64,000 nucleotides of DNA from Pseudomonas sp. KU26590 (lineage in GTDB: Bacteria; Pseudomonadota; Gammaproteobacteria; Pseudomonadales; Pseudomonadaceae). Under the pieces are notes generated by a model. That model was not told where the DNA came from, searched no databases, and worked only from the letters and a program-made list of their open reading frames with translations. The first letter of the stretch is position 1. Every line of letters starts with the position of its first letter. Of this stretch, positions 44,058 through 57,899 are shown in pieces. Location of the stretch: NCBI RefSeq assembly GCF_026153515.1, contig NZ_CP110644.1:4901501-4965500 (forward strand), in the 5' to 3' direction. The position numbers and the translations under genes are program-made.

Positions 44058-45341
44058 CTACGCGTCGGGTGCCGCCTTGGCAGGTGGCTCGCTGTTTTCG
44101 TAAATCAACAGCGGCTTGGAGGTGCCCTCGATCACGCTCTCGTCGATCACCACCTTGCTCACGTCGGATTGCGACGGGATCTCGTACATGGTGTCGAGCA
44201 GAACGCCCTCGAGGATGGAGCGCAGACCGCGAGCACCGGTCTTGCGCTCAAGCGCACGACGGGCAACCGATTTCAACGCGTCCGGGCGGAACTCGAGGTC
44301 CACGCCTTCCATCTCGAACAGCTTGCCGTATTGCTTGGTCAGCGCGTTCTTCGGCTCGGTCAGAATCTGCATCAGCGCAGCTTCGTCCAGCTCGTCCAGC
44401 GTCGCCAGTACAGGCAGACGACCCACGAATTCCGGGATCAGACCGAACTTGACCAGATCGTCAGGCTCGACTTCACGCAGGGACTCGCCGACCTTCTTGC
44501 CCTCTTCCTTGCTGCGGACTTCAGCGTTGAAGCCGATGCCGCCTTTGGTAGAGCGATTCTGGATGACCTTTTCGAGGCCAGAGAACGCACCGCCACAGAT
44601 GAAGAGGATATTGCGCGTGTCCACCTGCAGGAATTCCTGCTGTGGGTGCTTGCGACCACCTTGGGGCGGAACGGAAGCCACGGTGCCTTCAATCAGCTTC
44701 AGCAAGGCTTGCTGCACGCCTTCGCCCGACACATCACGAGTGATGGAAGGGTTGTCGGACTTGCGCGAAATCTTGTCGATTTCGTCGATGTAGACAATGC
44801 CCATCTGGGCCTTCTCGACATCGTAATCGCACTTCTGCAACAGCTTCTGAATGATGTTCTCGACGTCCTCACCCACATAACCGGCTTCGGTCAGGGTGGT
44901 GGCGTCGGCAATGGTGAACGGAACGTTGAGCAAACGAGCGAGCGTCTCCGCCAGCAGGGTCTTGCCGGAGCCCGTCGGGCCGATCAGCAGGATGTTGCTC
45001 TTGCCCAGTTCAACGTCGTCGTTTTTCTTGTCGCGCTGGTTCAGTCGCTTGTAGTGGTTGTACACCGCTACTGCGAGAACCTTTTTGGCACGTTCCTGAC
45101 CAATGACGTACTGGTCAAGGATGCCGCTGATTTCTTTAGGCGATGGCAGTTTATGCGCGCTGCTCTCGGCCTGTGCTTCCTGCACCTCCTCGCGGATGAT
45201 GTCGTTGCACAGGTCGACGCACTCGTCACAAACAAATACCGAGGGGCCGGCAATCAACTTGCGCACTTCATGCTGGCTTTTGCCGCAGAAGGAGCAATAA
45301 AGCAGTTTGCCGTTGTCCTCGCCGTTGCGGGTGTCAGTCAT
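44058..45341 (-). CDS. clpX: ATP-dependent Clp protease ATP-binding subunit ClpX
   Basis: A 427-residue AAA+ unfoldase starting at [19 protein letters not shown] (45341); the frame extends to 45386, but that part overlaps the promoter. The N-terminal zinc domain has CSFC and CDECVDLC. Walker A is [15 protein letters not shown] near residue 120, Walker B is [12 protein letters not shown], and [13 protein letters not shown] and [13 protein letters not shown] lie later. The IGF-type loop for ClpP docking is [18 protein letters not shown]. It unfolds tagged substrates and feeds them to ClpP, encoded just upstream. Confidence 0.97.
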   Translation of the reverse strand: MTDTRNGEDNGKLLYCSFCGKSQHEVRKLIAGPSVFVCDECVDLCNDIIREEVQEAQAESSAHKLPSPKEISGILDQYVIGQERAKKVLAVAVYNHYKRLNQRDKKNDDVELGKSNILLIGPTGSGKTLLAETLARLLNVPFTIADATTLTEAGYVGEDVENIIQKLLQKCDYDVEKAQMGIVYIDEIDKISRKSDNPSITRDVSGEGVQQALLKLIEGTVASVPPQGGRKHPQQEFLQVDTRNILFICGGAFSGLEKVIQNRSTKGGIGFNAEVRSKEEGKKVGESLREVEPDDLVKFGLIPEFVGRLPVLATLDELDEAALMQILTEPKNALTKQYGKLFEMEGVDLEFRPDALKSVARRALERKTGARGLRSILEGVLLDTMYEIPSQSDVSKVVIDESVIEGTSKPLLIYENSEPPAKAAPDA

Positions 45342-45374
45342 TCGATCGATCCAATCCGGTAGGCTTGCAACACA

Positions 45375-45403
45375 AGATGAGGGCAATTGCTCGATTTTTC
45401 AAG
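45375..45403 (-). promoter_or_regulatory. sigma-32 (RpoH) promoter of clpX
   Basis: The minus strand has CTTGAAA (45397-45403), a perfect heat-shock -35, then 14 bases and CCTCATCT (45375-45382), seven of eight to CCCCATNT. It lies in the clpP-clpX gap, about 35 bases before the clpX ATG. It would allow clpX to be induced separately from clpP. Confidence 0.7.
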
Positions 45404-45456
45404 TCCACAGGCGGCACGGATGTATCAGCCGCCCGGGATCATTGCCCGTCACGCAG

Positions 45457-46098
45457 TCATTTGGTCATTTGACGCCGATCGATGACCGAGTCCACCAGAC
45501 CATATTCAGCAGCGCGTTCTGCGCTCATGAAATTGTCGCGGTTGGTGTCGCGTTCGATCGCTTCGAGCGTCTGGCCAGTGTGGTGCGCCAGCAGTTCGTT
45601 CAGACGCTGACGGATGAACAGGATTTCCCGGGCGTGGATGTCGATATCCGACGCCTGACCCTGAAAACCGCCCAACGGCTGGTGAATCATGACGCGGGAG
45701 TTCGGCAGTGCGAACCGCTTGCCCTTGGCGCCACCGGCCAACAGGAAAGCGCCCATGCTGCACGCCTGGCCCATGACGGTCGTGGAAACGTCCGGCTTGA
45801 TGAACTGCATGGTGTCGTAGATCGCCATGCCCGCAGTCACCGAACCGCCTGGGGAGTTGATGTAGAGATGGATATCCTTGTCCGGGTTTTCCGCTTCAAG
45901 GAACAACAGCTGCGCCGAGATGAGGTTGGCCATGTAGTCTTCAACCGGACCGACCAGGAAGATGACGCGTTCCTTGAGCAGGCGGGAGTAGATGTCATAG
46001 GCACGCTCGCCACGGGCGGACTGCTCGATAACCATCGGGACCAGGCCGCCAGCGGCCTGGATGTCAGAGTTCTGCTGAATATAAGAATTGCGGGACAT
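45457..46098 (-). CDS. clpP: ATP-dependent Clp protease proteolytic subunit ClpP
   Basis: A 213-residue serine protease when started at [12 protein letters not shown] (46098); a start three codons earlier (46107) is also possible, and a GGGAG lies just upstream of that one. The catalytic triad is visible as Ser in [15 protein letters not shown], His in [14 protein letters not shown] and Asp in [12 protein letters not shown]. It forms the tetradecameric chamber used by ClpX and ClpA. The order tig-clpP-clpX-lon-hupB is classical. Confidence 0.96.
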   Translation of the reverse strand: MSRNSYIQQNSDIQAAGGLVPMVIEQSARGERAYDIYSRLLKERVIFLVGPVEDYMANLISAQLLFLEAENPDKDIHLYINSPGGSVTAGMAIYDTMQFIKPDVSTTVMGQACSMGAFLLAGGAKGKRFALPNSRVMIHQPLGGFQGQASDIDIHAREILFIRQRLNELLAHHTGQTLEAIERDTNRDNFMSAERAAEYGLVDSVIDRRQMTK

Positions 46099-46137
46099 GT
46101 CTCGCATTCACTCCCAAATAGTCATGTCTTGAATACG

Positions 46138-46165
46138 CATAAGCCAGCGCGAAGGCTGGCTTATG
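46138..46165 (-). terminator. hairpin terminator after tig
   Basis: CATAAGCCAGC (46138-46148) pairs perfectly with GCTGGCTTATG (46155-46165), between the tig stop and clpP start. No long T-run follows on the minus strand, so partial read-through into clpP is plausible. Confidence 0.6.
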
Positions 46166-46189
46166 GTGTTTTCGAACGAGAGAAGGAAA

Positions 46190-47500
46190 TCAGTCGGCTT
46201 GTGGAGCTTCAACCGGCTTGACTGCCTCTTCGTACGAGACCGCTTTGTCGGTCACGCTCGCTTTCTGCAAAACAGTATCCACAACTTGTTCTTCCAGCAC
46301 AACCGAACGAACTTCGTTCATTTGCTGTTCGTTCTTGTAGTACCACGACACGACCTGCTCTGGCTCCTGATAAGCGGAAGCCATTTCCTGGATCAGCTCG
46401 CGAACGCGGGTGTCGTCAGGCTTGAGGTCGAATTGCTTGACGACTTCAGCCACGATCAGACCCAGCTCGACGCGGCGCTTGGCCTGCTCTTCGAACAGCT
46501 CTGCCGGCAGTTGGTCAGGCTTGATGTTGCCACCAAACTGCTGAACAGCCTGAACGCGCAGACGGTTCACTTCGTTTTCCAGCAGCGCTTTAGGCACGTC
46601 GATCGGGTTGGCGGCCAGCAGACCATCCATTACCTGATTCTTGACCTTGGACTTGATGGCCTGACGCAGCTCGCGCTCCATGTTCTTGCGAACTTCGGTG
46701 CGGAAGCCTTCGATGTTGGTTTCCTTGATGCCGAACTGCTTGAAGAACGTTTCGTTCAGCTCAGGCAGGGTCGGTGCCGACACAGTGTTGACCGTGACGG
46801 TGAACTCGGCGGTTTTGCCAGCCAGTTCCAGATTTTGATAATCCTCTGGGAAAGTCAGGTTCAGAACGCGCTCTTCGCCCGCTTTGGCGCCAACAAGGCC
46901 GTCTTCGAAGCCCGGGATCATGCGACCCGAACCCAGCACCAGCTGAGTACCGGTGGCCGAACCGCCAGCGAACGCTTCACCGTCGATCTTGCCGACGAAG
47001 TCGATGTTCAGCTGGTCTTCGTTTTGCGCAGCGCGGTCAGCGACTTCGAAGCTGACGTTCTGCTTGCGCAGGATTTCCAGCATGTTGTCCAGATCGGAAT
47101 CAGCAACGTCAGCCGACAGACGCTCGACGGAAATGGACTCGAAACCGGCAACGGTGAATTCAGGGAACACTTCGAAAGTAGCGATGTACTCGAGGTCCTT
47201 GCCCTTTTCGAAGGTTTTTGGCTCGACGGAAGGTGCGCCAGCCGGGTTCAGCTTTTGCTCGACGACTGCTTCGTAGAAGGTCGCCTGGATCAGGTCGCCC
47301 AGTGCTTCTTGACGAGCACCGTCTTCGTAACGCTGGCGGATCACGCTCATAGGCACTTTGCCTGGGCGAAAGCCCGGGATCTTGGCTTTACGTGCGGTCT
47401 GCTGCAGACGCTTGTTGACTTCAGTCTCGATGCGCTCAGCGGGCACGCCAATGGTCATGCGGCGCTCGAGAGCGGAAGTGTTTTCAACAGAAACTTGCAT
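46190..47500 (-). CDS. tig: trigger factor
   Basis: A 436-residue ribosome-bound chaperone starting at [19 protein letters not shown] (47500) after GAGGAA; the longer frame to 47563 overlaps the promoter. The ribosome-docking signature is [19 protein letters not shown] near residue 42. The PPIase domain (about residues 155-245) has [19 protein letters not shown] and [16 protein letters not shown]. The C-terminal chaperone arms extend to [13 protein letters not shown]. It binds nascent chains at the exit tunnel. It heads the protein-quality-control cluster. Confidence 0.97.
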   Translation of the reverse strand: MQVSVENTSALERRMTIGVPAERIETEVNKRLQQTARKAKIPGFRPGKVPMSVIRQRYEDGARQEALGDLIQATFYEAVVEQKLNPAGAPSVEPKTFEKGKDLEYIATFEVFPEFTVAGFESISVERLSADVADSDLDNMLEILRKQNVSFEVADRAAQNEDQLNIDFVGKIDGEAFAGGSATGTQLVLGSGRMIPGFEDGLVGAKAGEERVLNLTFPEDYQNLELAGKTAEFTVTVNTVSAPTLPELNETFFKQFGIKETNIEGFRTEVRKNMERELRQAIKSKVKNQVMDGLLAANPIDVPKALLENEVNRLRVQAVQQFGGNIKPDQLPAELFEEQAKRRVELGLIVAEVVKQFDLKPDDTRVRELIQEMASAYQEPEQVVSWYYKNEQQMNEVRSVVLEEQVVDTVLQKASVTDKAVSYEEAVKPVEAPQAD

Positions 47501-47561
47501 TGATATTCCTCGTTGCACAGACGTTAGCCGGCCGTTTCCGACCCCAGAATCAAGGGCAAGC

Positions 47562-47590
47562 ATTCTAGTGGGTCAAACTCAAGAAGTCAC
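47562..47590 (-). promoter_or_regulatory. probable sigma-70 promoter of tig
   Basis: The minus strand reads GTGACT (47585-47590), 17 bases, then TAGAAT (47562-47567). The -10 is five of six to consensus and the -35 four of six. The predicted start is about 55 bases before the tig ATG. Confidence 0.5.
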
Positions 47591-47804
47591 CCTACTGAAC
47601 AAGGGTAAATGAAGTGGCATGCAGCCCGGGAATCGCAGACGAATGTTTCAACCTGCGGGAGGTGTCTGGAACGCACCTGATACGCCCCTATATAAAGGAA
47701 GCAAAAGGACGACCGAAACATGATCCAGTCCCTGGAAGCACACCGGACGAGCCCTGTGTCATGGACCCGTCAAGCTTGCACCGCGTTAAAAAGCAGCACG
47801 CTGA

Positions 47805-47832
47805 AACAAAAAAAGCCGCACAAGGCGGCCTT
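47805..47832 (-). terminator. terminator after tRNA-Leu
   Basis: On the minus strand GCCGC-CTTGT-GCGGC (47815-47829) is followed by seven T residues. It ends the tRNA transcript about 45 bases after the tRNA-Leu CCA end. Confidence 0.85.
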
Positions 47833-47873
47833 CTTTCATCCCTCAACACCCAAGGTGTCGCGAGATTTGTAAC

Positions 47874-47958
47874 TGGTGCGGACGGAGAGACTCGAACTCT
47901 CACACCTTGCGGCGCTGGAACCTAAATCCAGTGTGTCTACCAATTCCACCACATCCGC
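47874..47958 (-). tRNA. tRNA-Leu (anticodon UAG)
   Basis: An 85-base type II tRNA beginning GCGGATGTGGTGGAATTGGT with a long variable arm and an encoded CCA end. The anticodon stem CTGGA/TCCAG encloses TTTAGGT, giving UAG for CUN leucine codons. The T-arm GAGAGTTCGAGTCTCTC is complete. Confidence 0.95.
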
Positions 47959-47977
47959 GTTTTGAAGCGCTTAAAGC

Positions 47978-48007
47978 AAAGGCGCCAGATTATGAATCTG
48001 GCGCCTT
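47978..48007 (-). terminator. strong hairpin between tRNA-His and tRNA-Leu
   Basis: AAAGGCGCCAGATT and AATCTGGCGCCTTT form a perfect long stem. It lies between two co-directional tRNAs, so it may be a processing or attenuation structure rather than a full stop. Confidence 0.6.
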
Positions 48008-48015
48008 TTCGAATA

Positions 48016-48091
48016 TGGGGTGGACGAAGGGGATCGAACCCTCGACAACGGGAGTCACAATCCCGTGCTCTACCAACTGAGCTACGCCCAC
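48016..48091 (-). tRNA. tRNA-His (anticodon GUG)
   Basis: A 76-base tRNA beginning GTGGGCGTAGCTCAGTTGGT. The anticodon loop ATTGTGA lies within the GGG/CCC stem, the T-arm is GAGGGTTCGATCCCCTT, and CCA is encoded. The base before position 1 is G (48092), matching the extra G-1 of tRNA-His. Confidence 0.96.
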
Positions 48092-48150
48092 CATATTGCG
48101 TTGTAACCGACGCATTCAATTTGAATGCTACTTGTGCCAAAGCTGCCTAA

Positions 48151-48227
48151 TGGCGCACCCGGCAGGACTCGAACCTGCGACCATCCGCTTAGAAGGCGGA
48201 TGCTCTATCCAGCTGAGCTACGGGCAC
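48151..48227 (-). tRNA. tRNA-Arg (anticodon UCU)
   Basis: A 77-base tRNA beginning GTGCCCGTAGCTCAGCTGGA. The anticodon stem CCGCC/GGCGG-type with loop CTTCTAA gives UCU for AGA/AGG codons. It has an encoded CCA end and a normal T-arm GCAGGTTCGAGTCCTGC. Confidence 0.96.
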
Positions 48228-48377
48228 TTATTTCATTTGCCTTCGTGAGACTGCAAATTAAGAGCTTTCAATCACGCTGAGCCGATCTTAACTCTACCTG
48301 ACTTATTCAACCTTTCGACCTGATTTGCCGTTACCGGCTTATCCTGTGTGGGGTTGTGCCCGACAAGTGCGACGAAT

Positions 48378-48404
48378 CTTATAGACGGTCCAAAAGGTCG
48401 TCAA
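48378..48404 (-). promoter_or_regulatory. possible promoter of the tRNA cluster
   Basis: The minus strand has TTGACG (48399-48404), 15 bases, then TATAAG (48378-48383), about 150 bases before tRNA-Arg. Both hexamers are good but the spacer is short. The rest of the 310-base gap (48228-48537) is A+T-rich near folD and shows no gene. Confidence 0.4.
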
Positions 48405-48537
48405 CACTTTTTTCTAAAAAATTCAGTTAATTAAAGGGCTTAGCTTATTAAGCGGACCAACCGTCTTTGCCCTTGCGTCAGGTCATGCGAGAATGCGCGC
48501 TCTTTTTCCCTCCCCTTCCGATGGTTAATCACGCGTA

Positions 48538-49392
48538 ATGACTGCAAAACTAATAGACGGCAAAGCGATCGCAGCCAACCTGCGCCAGCAGATCGCTCAA
48601 CGAGTCGCCCAGCGTCACGAGCAAGGCCTGCGCACGCCAGGCCTTGCGGTGATTCTGGTCGGCAGCGACCCCGCCTCTCAGGTTTACGTCTCGCACAAAC
48701 GCAAAGACTGCGAAGAGGTCGGCTTCATCTCCCAGGCCTATGACCTGCCCAGTGAAACCACCCAGACCGAACTGACCGATCTGATCGATCGCCTCAACGA
48801 CGACCCGGCCATCGACGGCATCCTGCTGCAATTGCCGCTGCCGGAGCATCTGGAATCGTCCAGCCTGCTGGAGCGCATTCGCCCGGACAAAGACGTCGAC
48901 GGTTTCCACCCCTATAACGTCGGTCGGCTGGCTCAGCGCATTCCGCTGCTGCGCCCTTGCACGCCCAAGGGCATCATGACCCTGCTGGAAAGCACCGGGG
49001 TCGATCTGTACGGCAAGGACGCCGTCGTCGTGGGCGCTTCCAACATCGTCGGTCGTCCGATGGCGATGGAACTGCTGCTGGCGGGCTGCACCGTGACCGT
49101 GACCCATCGCTTCACCCAGGACCTGGCCGGACACGTCGGTCGCGCTGATCTGGTGGTCGTGGCAGCGGGCAAGCCGGGTCTGGTCAAGGGTGAGTGGATC
49201 AAGGAAGGCGCGATCGTCATCGACGTCGGCATCAACCGTCAGGATGACGGCAAGCTGGTGGGCGATGTGGTGTACGAAACCGCCCTGCCCCGCGCCGGCT
49301 GGATCACGCCGGTGCCAGGCGGCGTCGGCCCGATGACCCGCGCCTGCCTGCTGGAAAACACGTTGTACGCGGCTGAGACACTGCACGGCTGA
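48538..49392 (+). CDS. folD: bifunctional methylenetetrahydrofolate dehydrogenase / methenyltetrahydrofolate cyclohydrolase
   Basis: A 284-residue Fol[21 protein letters not shown] contains the catalytic Tyr and Lys (Lys near residue 56). [12 protein letters not shown] and [15 protein letters not shown] are the substrate blocks, [13 protein letters not shown] follows, and the NADP loop is [18 protein letters not shown]. It interconverts methylene- and formyl-tetrahydrofolate for purine and Met-tRNA formylation. It is transcribed away from the tRNA cluster and ends in a shared terminator. Confidence 0.96.
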   Translation: MTAKLIDGKAIAANLRQQIAQRVAQRHEQGLRTPGLAVILVGSDPASQVYVSHKRKDCEEVGFISQAYDLPSETTQTELTDLIDRLNDDPAIDGILLQLPLPEHLESSSLLERIRPDKDVDGFHPYNVGRLAQRIPLLRPCTPKGIMTLLESTGVDLYGKDAVVVGASNIVGRPMAMELLLAGCTVTVTHRFTQDLAGHVGRADLVVVAAGKPGLVKGEWIKEGAIVIDVGINRQDDGKLVGDVVYETALPRAGWITPVPGGVGPMTRACLLENTLYAAETLHG

Positions 49393-49425
49393 TCATTCAA
49401 GCCTGCGCACCAAAGCACGCACATG

Positions 49426-49453
49426 AAAAACGGCACCCGAGGGTGCCGTTTTT
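49426..49453. terminator. bidirectional terminator between folD and the ABC operon
   Basis: AAAAACGGCACCC (49426-49438) pairs perfectly with GGGTGCCGTTTTT (49441-49453), giving A- and T-tracts on both strands. It ends folD rightward and the convergent transporter operon leftward. Confidence 0.9.
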
Positions 49454-49493
49454 TTATGCGCCGGATTTTTCGCCGGATCTAGCCCTGCGCAGG

Positions 49494-51305
<1,812 letters not shown>

Positions 51306-51351
51306 CTCTTGTGTTGATTCTTATGTGATCCAACTTGCTCGCATCTTCCTC

Positions 51352-51375
51352 TGTAGGAGCGCGCTTGCCCGCGAA
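51352..51375. repeat. single REP arm in the glpU-glpV gap
   Basis: TGTAGGAGCGCGCTTGCCCG followed by CGAA, one half of the REP family also present near 58173 and 62859. A degenerate opposite arm ending CACCTACAG lies near 51430. Confidence 0.7.
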
Positions 51376-51454
51376 TGCGGTCTGCCTGTACAGGACGAAT
51401 CCCCTGACACACCGCCTTCGAGCGAGCGCACCTACAGCTACATTTCGCTTTTCT

Positions 51455-51727
51455 TCAACCCCAACGCATCACCACCAACAGCCAGACCAGAGACAACCCG
51501 GAGGCCACCCAGATATTCCAGCTCGTCGCGCCAATCACCAGCAGGTGCAGGTAGGCGCTTCCGAGCAGGCCGATGAACAGACGATCGCCGCGTGTCGTGG
51601 CAATCGGCAGAAAACCACGACGCTCAATGCTCGCCGAGCGCAGTTCCCAGGCCGTCATCGCAACCAGAATGGCAGCGATGGACGCAAAGAAAATAGCAGT
51701 TGGCAGGGTCCAGGACATCCACTCCAT
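51455..51727 (-). CDS. glpU: small inner-membrane protein, DUF2160 / GlpU-like
   Basis: A 90-residue protein with three hydrophobic segments, about residues 8-26 (LPTAIFFASIAAILVAMTA), 50-66 (LFIGLLGSAYLHLLVIG) and 70-87 (WNIWVASGLSLVWLLVVM). It begins with an unusual MEWMSW. Members of this small family accompany glycerol-type ABC transporters; their job is unknown, perhaps permease assembly. It sits eleven bases after the second permease gene and about 150 bases before the binding-protein gene, a gap that holds a REP arm. Confidence 0.78.
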   Translation of the reverse strand: MEWMSWTLPTAIFFASIAAILVAMTAWELRSASIERRGFLPIATTRGDRLFIGLLGSAYLHLLVIGATSWNIWVASGLSLVWLLVVMRWG

Positions 51728-51738
51728 TTTTCGACTCC

Positions 51739-52557
51739 TCAGACACGACCAAGAGCAAAGCCCTTGACCACGTGATTACGAACGAACCAGATCACCAGCA
51801 TGCCCGGCAGAATGGTCAACACCCCCGCCGCTGCCAGCACCCCCCAATCGATCCCCGACGCCGAAACGGTGCGGGTCATGACCGCCGCAATCGGCTTGGC
51901 GTTGACCGAGGTCAGCGTGCGCGCCAGCAGCAATTCGACCCAGGAGAACATGAAGCAGAAGAACGCCGTCACACCGATGCCCGAGCCAATCAGCGGGATG
52001 AAAATCTTGCCGAAGAACTTGGGAAAGCTGTAGCCATCGATGTAGGCGGTTTCGTCAATCTCCTTGGGCACCCCGGACATGAAGCCTTCCAGGATCCACA
52101 CCGCCAGCGGCACGTTGAACAGGCAGTGCGCCAACGCTACCGCAATGTGCGTGTCGAACAGGCCGATGGACGAGTACAGCTGGAAGAACGGCAGCAGGAA
52201 AACCGCAGGCGGCGCCATCCGGTTGGTCAGGAGCCAGAAGAACAGGTGTTTGTCGCCGAGGAAACGATAGCGGGAAAACGCATACGCCGCTGGCAATGCG
52301 ACACTCAGCGATATCACCATATTCAGGCAGACGTAGTACAGCGAGTTGATGTAGCCGCTGTACCAGCTTTCGTCGGTGAAGATCACCTTGTAGTTCGCCA
52401 CCGTGAAGTCCTGTGGGAACAGGGTCAGACCGCCGAGGATTTCGGTGTTGGTCTTGAACGACATGTTGACCAGCCAGTAGATCGGCACCAGCAGAAACAG
52501 CAGGTAGATCCAAAGCGGTATGAGCTTTTTGAACGACACTTTCTCGCGCTTGTTCAT
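51739..52557 (-). CDS. glpQ: ABC transporter permease, GlpQ-like
   Basis: A 272-residue MalG-type permease. The N-terminal LIPLWIYLLFLLVPIYWLV is TM1, and about five further segments follow. The EAA loop reads DETAYIDGYSFPKFFGKIF, with the conserved Glu-Ala/Thr-Ala and Gly. The C-terminus ends in a membrane segment (VLTILPGMLVIWFVRNHVV) and a short basic tail. It forms the channel with GlpP. Nine bases separate it from glpP. Confidence 0.85.
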   Translation of the reverse strand: MNKREKVSFKKLIPLWIYLLFLLVPIYWLVNMSFKTNTEILGGLTLFPQDFTVANYKVIFTDESWYSGYINSLYYVCLNMVISLSVALPAAYAFSRYRFLGDKHLFFWLLTNRMAPPAVFLLPFFQLYSSIGLFDTHIAVALAHCLFNVPLAVWILEGFMSGVPKEIDETAYIDGYSFPKFFGKIFIPLIGSGIGVTAFFCFMFSWVELLLARTLTSVNAKPIAAVMTRTVSASGIDWGVLAAAGVLTILPGMLVIWFVRNHVVKGFALGRV

Positions 52558-52566
52558 GGGCGCTCC

Positions 52567-53425
<859 letters not shown>

Positions 53426-53433
<8 letters not shown>

Positions 53434-54556
53434 GGGACACCTCGCTGGCCGGCAATGTGTTCGTCGCGGCCTCCAGCAGAAATTCGTCGGCGTAGAGCAT
53501 CAGCCATTGCGCCGGGAAACTGACCCAGGCCTGGCCTTGGGGCACTGGCTTGTCTTCCTGCAAGCGCACTTTCAACAGCTGGCCGGCCAGGTTGAGGGTG
53601 AGGATCTTGTAGGTCCCCAGGTCCTCGACGTAGGTCACTTCGGCCTGCATGGCGTCATCGACCGGACCGTCCCAGATGTGCACGAACTCGGGACGAATCC
53701 CGACTTTCAACGTGCTCCACTGAGTGGCCGCCAGACGCTGCTGCAAGGCTTCGGACAACGGCAGATGAATGCCGCCAAAGCCCACGCCGCCCGCTTCAGG
53801 CTTGACCTCGATGAGGTTCATGCCGGGGCTGCCAATGAAATAGCCGACGAAAGTGTGGTGCGGCTTTTCGAACAGTTCGCGGGGCGTGCCGAACTGGACG
53901 ATCTGGCCGCCGTACATCACCGCGATCTTGTCGGCGAAGGTCGAGGCCTCCAGCTGATCGTGGGTGACGTAGACCATGGTGATGTTGAACTGCTCGTGAA
54001 TCTGCTTGAGCTTGCGGCGCAGTTTCCACTTCAGGTGCGGGTCGATCACGGTCAAGGGTTCGTCGAACAGGATCGCCGAGACGTCATCGCGAACCAGCCC
54101 GCGGCCCATGGAGACTTTCTGTTTTTCGTCAGCGGTCAGGCCTTTGGCTTTCTTCTTCAACAACGGCTGCAGATCCAGCACGTCGGCGATTTCCTGCACC
54201 TTGATCTTCACTTTCGCTTCCGGCATGCCCTGATTACGCAGCGGGAACGCGAGGTTGTCGTACACCGTCATGGTGTCGTAGACCACCGGAAACTGGAAAA
54301 CCTGAGCGATGTTGCGCTCCTCCGGCGACATGTCGTTGACCACGGTGGTGTCGAACATGACCTTGCCTTCAGACGGGCTGAGCAGGCCGGAGATGATATT
54401 GAGCAGGGTCGATTTGCCGCAGCCGGACGGGCCGAGCAAGGCATAGGCGCCGCCCTGCTCCCAGATGTGGGTCATTTCGCGGATGGCATAGTCTTCAGGG
54501 CCGGTCGGATTGGCGCTGTAGCTGTGCGCGAGTTGTTGCAAGCGGATCTCGGCCAT
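53426..54556 (-). CDS. glpT: ABC transporter ATPase, GlpT-like
   Basis: A 376-residue MalK-type ATPase. Walker A is LLGPSGCGKSTLLNIISG near residue 35, LSPSEGKVMFD follows, the signature region is degenerate (KGLTADEKQKVSMGRGL instead of LSGGQ), and Walker B is AILFDEPLTVIDPHL. YVTHDQLEASTFADKIAVM is the switch His. The C-terminal TOBE domain runs from about residue 240. The altered signature is also seen in GlpS/GlpT-type pairs, which work as a heterodimer. It shares one base with the preceding ATPase gene (TGATG). Confidence 0.85.
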
Positions 54557-55650
54557 CAGGCAACCCTCGCCATGCGCAGGCCCGGCGCCTGAATCAGGCC
54601 GCCCTGCTGATCGAATACGAACAGTTTGTGAGTCGGGATGTACACGCGAATCGGCGTGTCGACGTCGTACTCATGCACGCCCGGCAAATGCAGCACCAGC
54701 GAGAAATGCTCGTTGCGCACATGCAGGAAGGTTTCCGAACCGCTGATCTCGGCGAGCTCGACCGTCACCGCCAGCTCCAGGTCGTCGTCGTTGGACGGCA
54801 CCAGACTCAGGTGGCTTGGGCGCACGCCAAAGCGGTATTCGCCGTCGCCGATGGTGCGCAGGTCGACGTTCCGCGGGAAGTGCTCAAAGTTGGCGAAGCT
54901 GACTTCGTTGCCTTCGATGCGGCCGGGCATCAGGTTGATCGGCGGCTCGGAGAACAGCTCGGCGGCCAGCACGGTTTTCGGCTGGTGATACACCTCGGGC
55001 GTCCGGCCGCTCTGGATCACGCGGCCTTCGTGCAGAACCGTCGTGGTCCCGCCCAGCGCCAGCGCTTCGTTCGGCTCGGTGGTGGCGTAGATGGCGATGG
55101 TATTGCGCGTTTCGAACAGCTGGCGCATTTCCTGACGCAGCTCTTCGCGCAGCTTGTAGTCGAGGTTGACCAGCGGCTCGTCGAACAGAATCAGTTCGGC
55201 GTCTTTGACAAGCGCCCGCGCCATGGCCGTGCGCTGCTGCTGGCCGCCGGACAATTCGAGGGGGTGGCGGCTGAGGAATTTTTCAATGCGCAGCATCTTC
55301 GCGGTTTCGCGAACGCGACGGTCGATTTCGTCTTTAGACATCTTGGCCTGGCGCAGTGGCGAGGCGATGTTGTCGTAGACGGTCATGCTCGGATAGTTGA
55401 TGAACTGCTGATAAACCATGGAGACGTTGCGATGACGCACCGCGACGTGGGTGACATCTTTGCCATTCATCAGTACCCGGCCGCTGTCTGGCTTGTCCAG
55501 ACCGGCCATCAAGCGCATCAGGCTGGTTTTGCCTGATAAGGTGCGCCCCAGCAATACGTTGAATGAGCCGGGTTCAAAGCTCAGCGAAGCATCGTCGATC
55601 CAGATCTGACCGTCGACGGCGCGGCTGACGTGCTCAAGCGTGAGAGACAT
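54556..55650 (-). CDS. glpS: ABC transporter ATPase, GlpS-like
   Basis: A 364-residue MalK-type ATPase. Walker A here reads LLGRTLSGKTSLMRLMAG, unusual for having RTLSGKT instead of the common PSGSGKS. The signature LSGGQQQRTAMARAL and Walker B LILFDEPLVNLDYKL are intact, but the switch region reads YATTEPNEALAL, lacking the usual His. Together with GlpT, whose signature is degenerate, this suggests complementary halves. It is the promoter-proximal gene; AAGGG lies six bases before the ATG, and a sigma-54 promoter lies about 100 bases upstream. Confidence 0.85.
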   Translation of the reverse strand: MSLTLEHVSRAVDGQIWIDDASLSFEPGSFNVLLGRTLSGKTSLMRLMAGLDKPDSGRVLMNGKDVTHVAVRHRNVSMVYQQFINYPSMTVYDNIASPLRQAKMSKDEIDRRVRETAKMLRIEKFLSRHPLELSGGQQQRTAMARALVKDAELILFDEPLVNLDYKLREELRQEMRQLFETRNTIAIYATTEPNEALALGGTTTVLHEGRVIQSGRTPEVYHQPKTVLAAELFSEPPINLMPGRIEGNEVSFANFEHFPRNVDLRTIGDGEYRFGVRPSHLSLVPSNDDDLELAVTVELAEISGSETFLHVRNEHFSLVLHLPGVHEYDVDTPIRVYIPTHKLFVFDQQGGLIQAPGLRMARVA

Positions 55651-55748
55651 GGCGTGCCCTTTTTATTTGTTTTGTTCGGGGTGTTGCGTGTTTGCCGTAT
55701 GGCAGGTCGTGACACCCGTTGACCGATTGTGCTGACCGATTGTTGGAT

Positions 55749-55764
55749 AGCGACAATCGTGCCA
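55749..55764 (-). promoter_or_regulatory. sigma-54 promoter of the glpSTPQUV operon
   Basis: The minus strand reads TGGCACGATTGTCGCT, with GG and GC separated by exactly ten bases and TGGCACG identical to the -24 consensus. Transcription should start near 55738, about 88 bases before glpS. The divergent gene encodes a sigma-54 activator. Confidence 0.85.
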
Positions 55765-55849
55765 ACCGGCCTACCTAAGGAGCTTTCAGGCTGAAATGCT
55801 TGGACTAGAGCGGTTGCGACAATTTGCCGCACGGATCGGCATTCGTTGG

Positions 55850-55919
55850 TGAACATAAATGAACAGCAAAGGCTGAACACCTGAACAAAATGAACATTGA
55901 CTTTGAACAATCCTGAACA
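55850..55919. promoter_or_regulatory. seven TGAACA repeats, probable activator-binding array
   Basis: Perfect TGAACA copies start at 55850, 55860, 55874, 55882, 55891, 55904 and 55914, all in the same orientation. They lie about 110-180 bases upstream of the predicted sigma-54 start, the normal place for enhancer sites, and just before the activator gene itself. Confidence 0.75.
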
Positions 55920-56005
55920 ACAATGGGTGGACGTTTTCGAGCAGGGATGCTCTGCCTAGCGGCATCTCGACAACAATAAATAAAAGTACTCGGACGGAGC
56001 CATTT

Positions 56006-57859
<1,854 letters not shown>

Positions 57860-57899
57860 CCTGAGCCCGGCCGACATATTGCGGCGGAACTCAGCCCCT

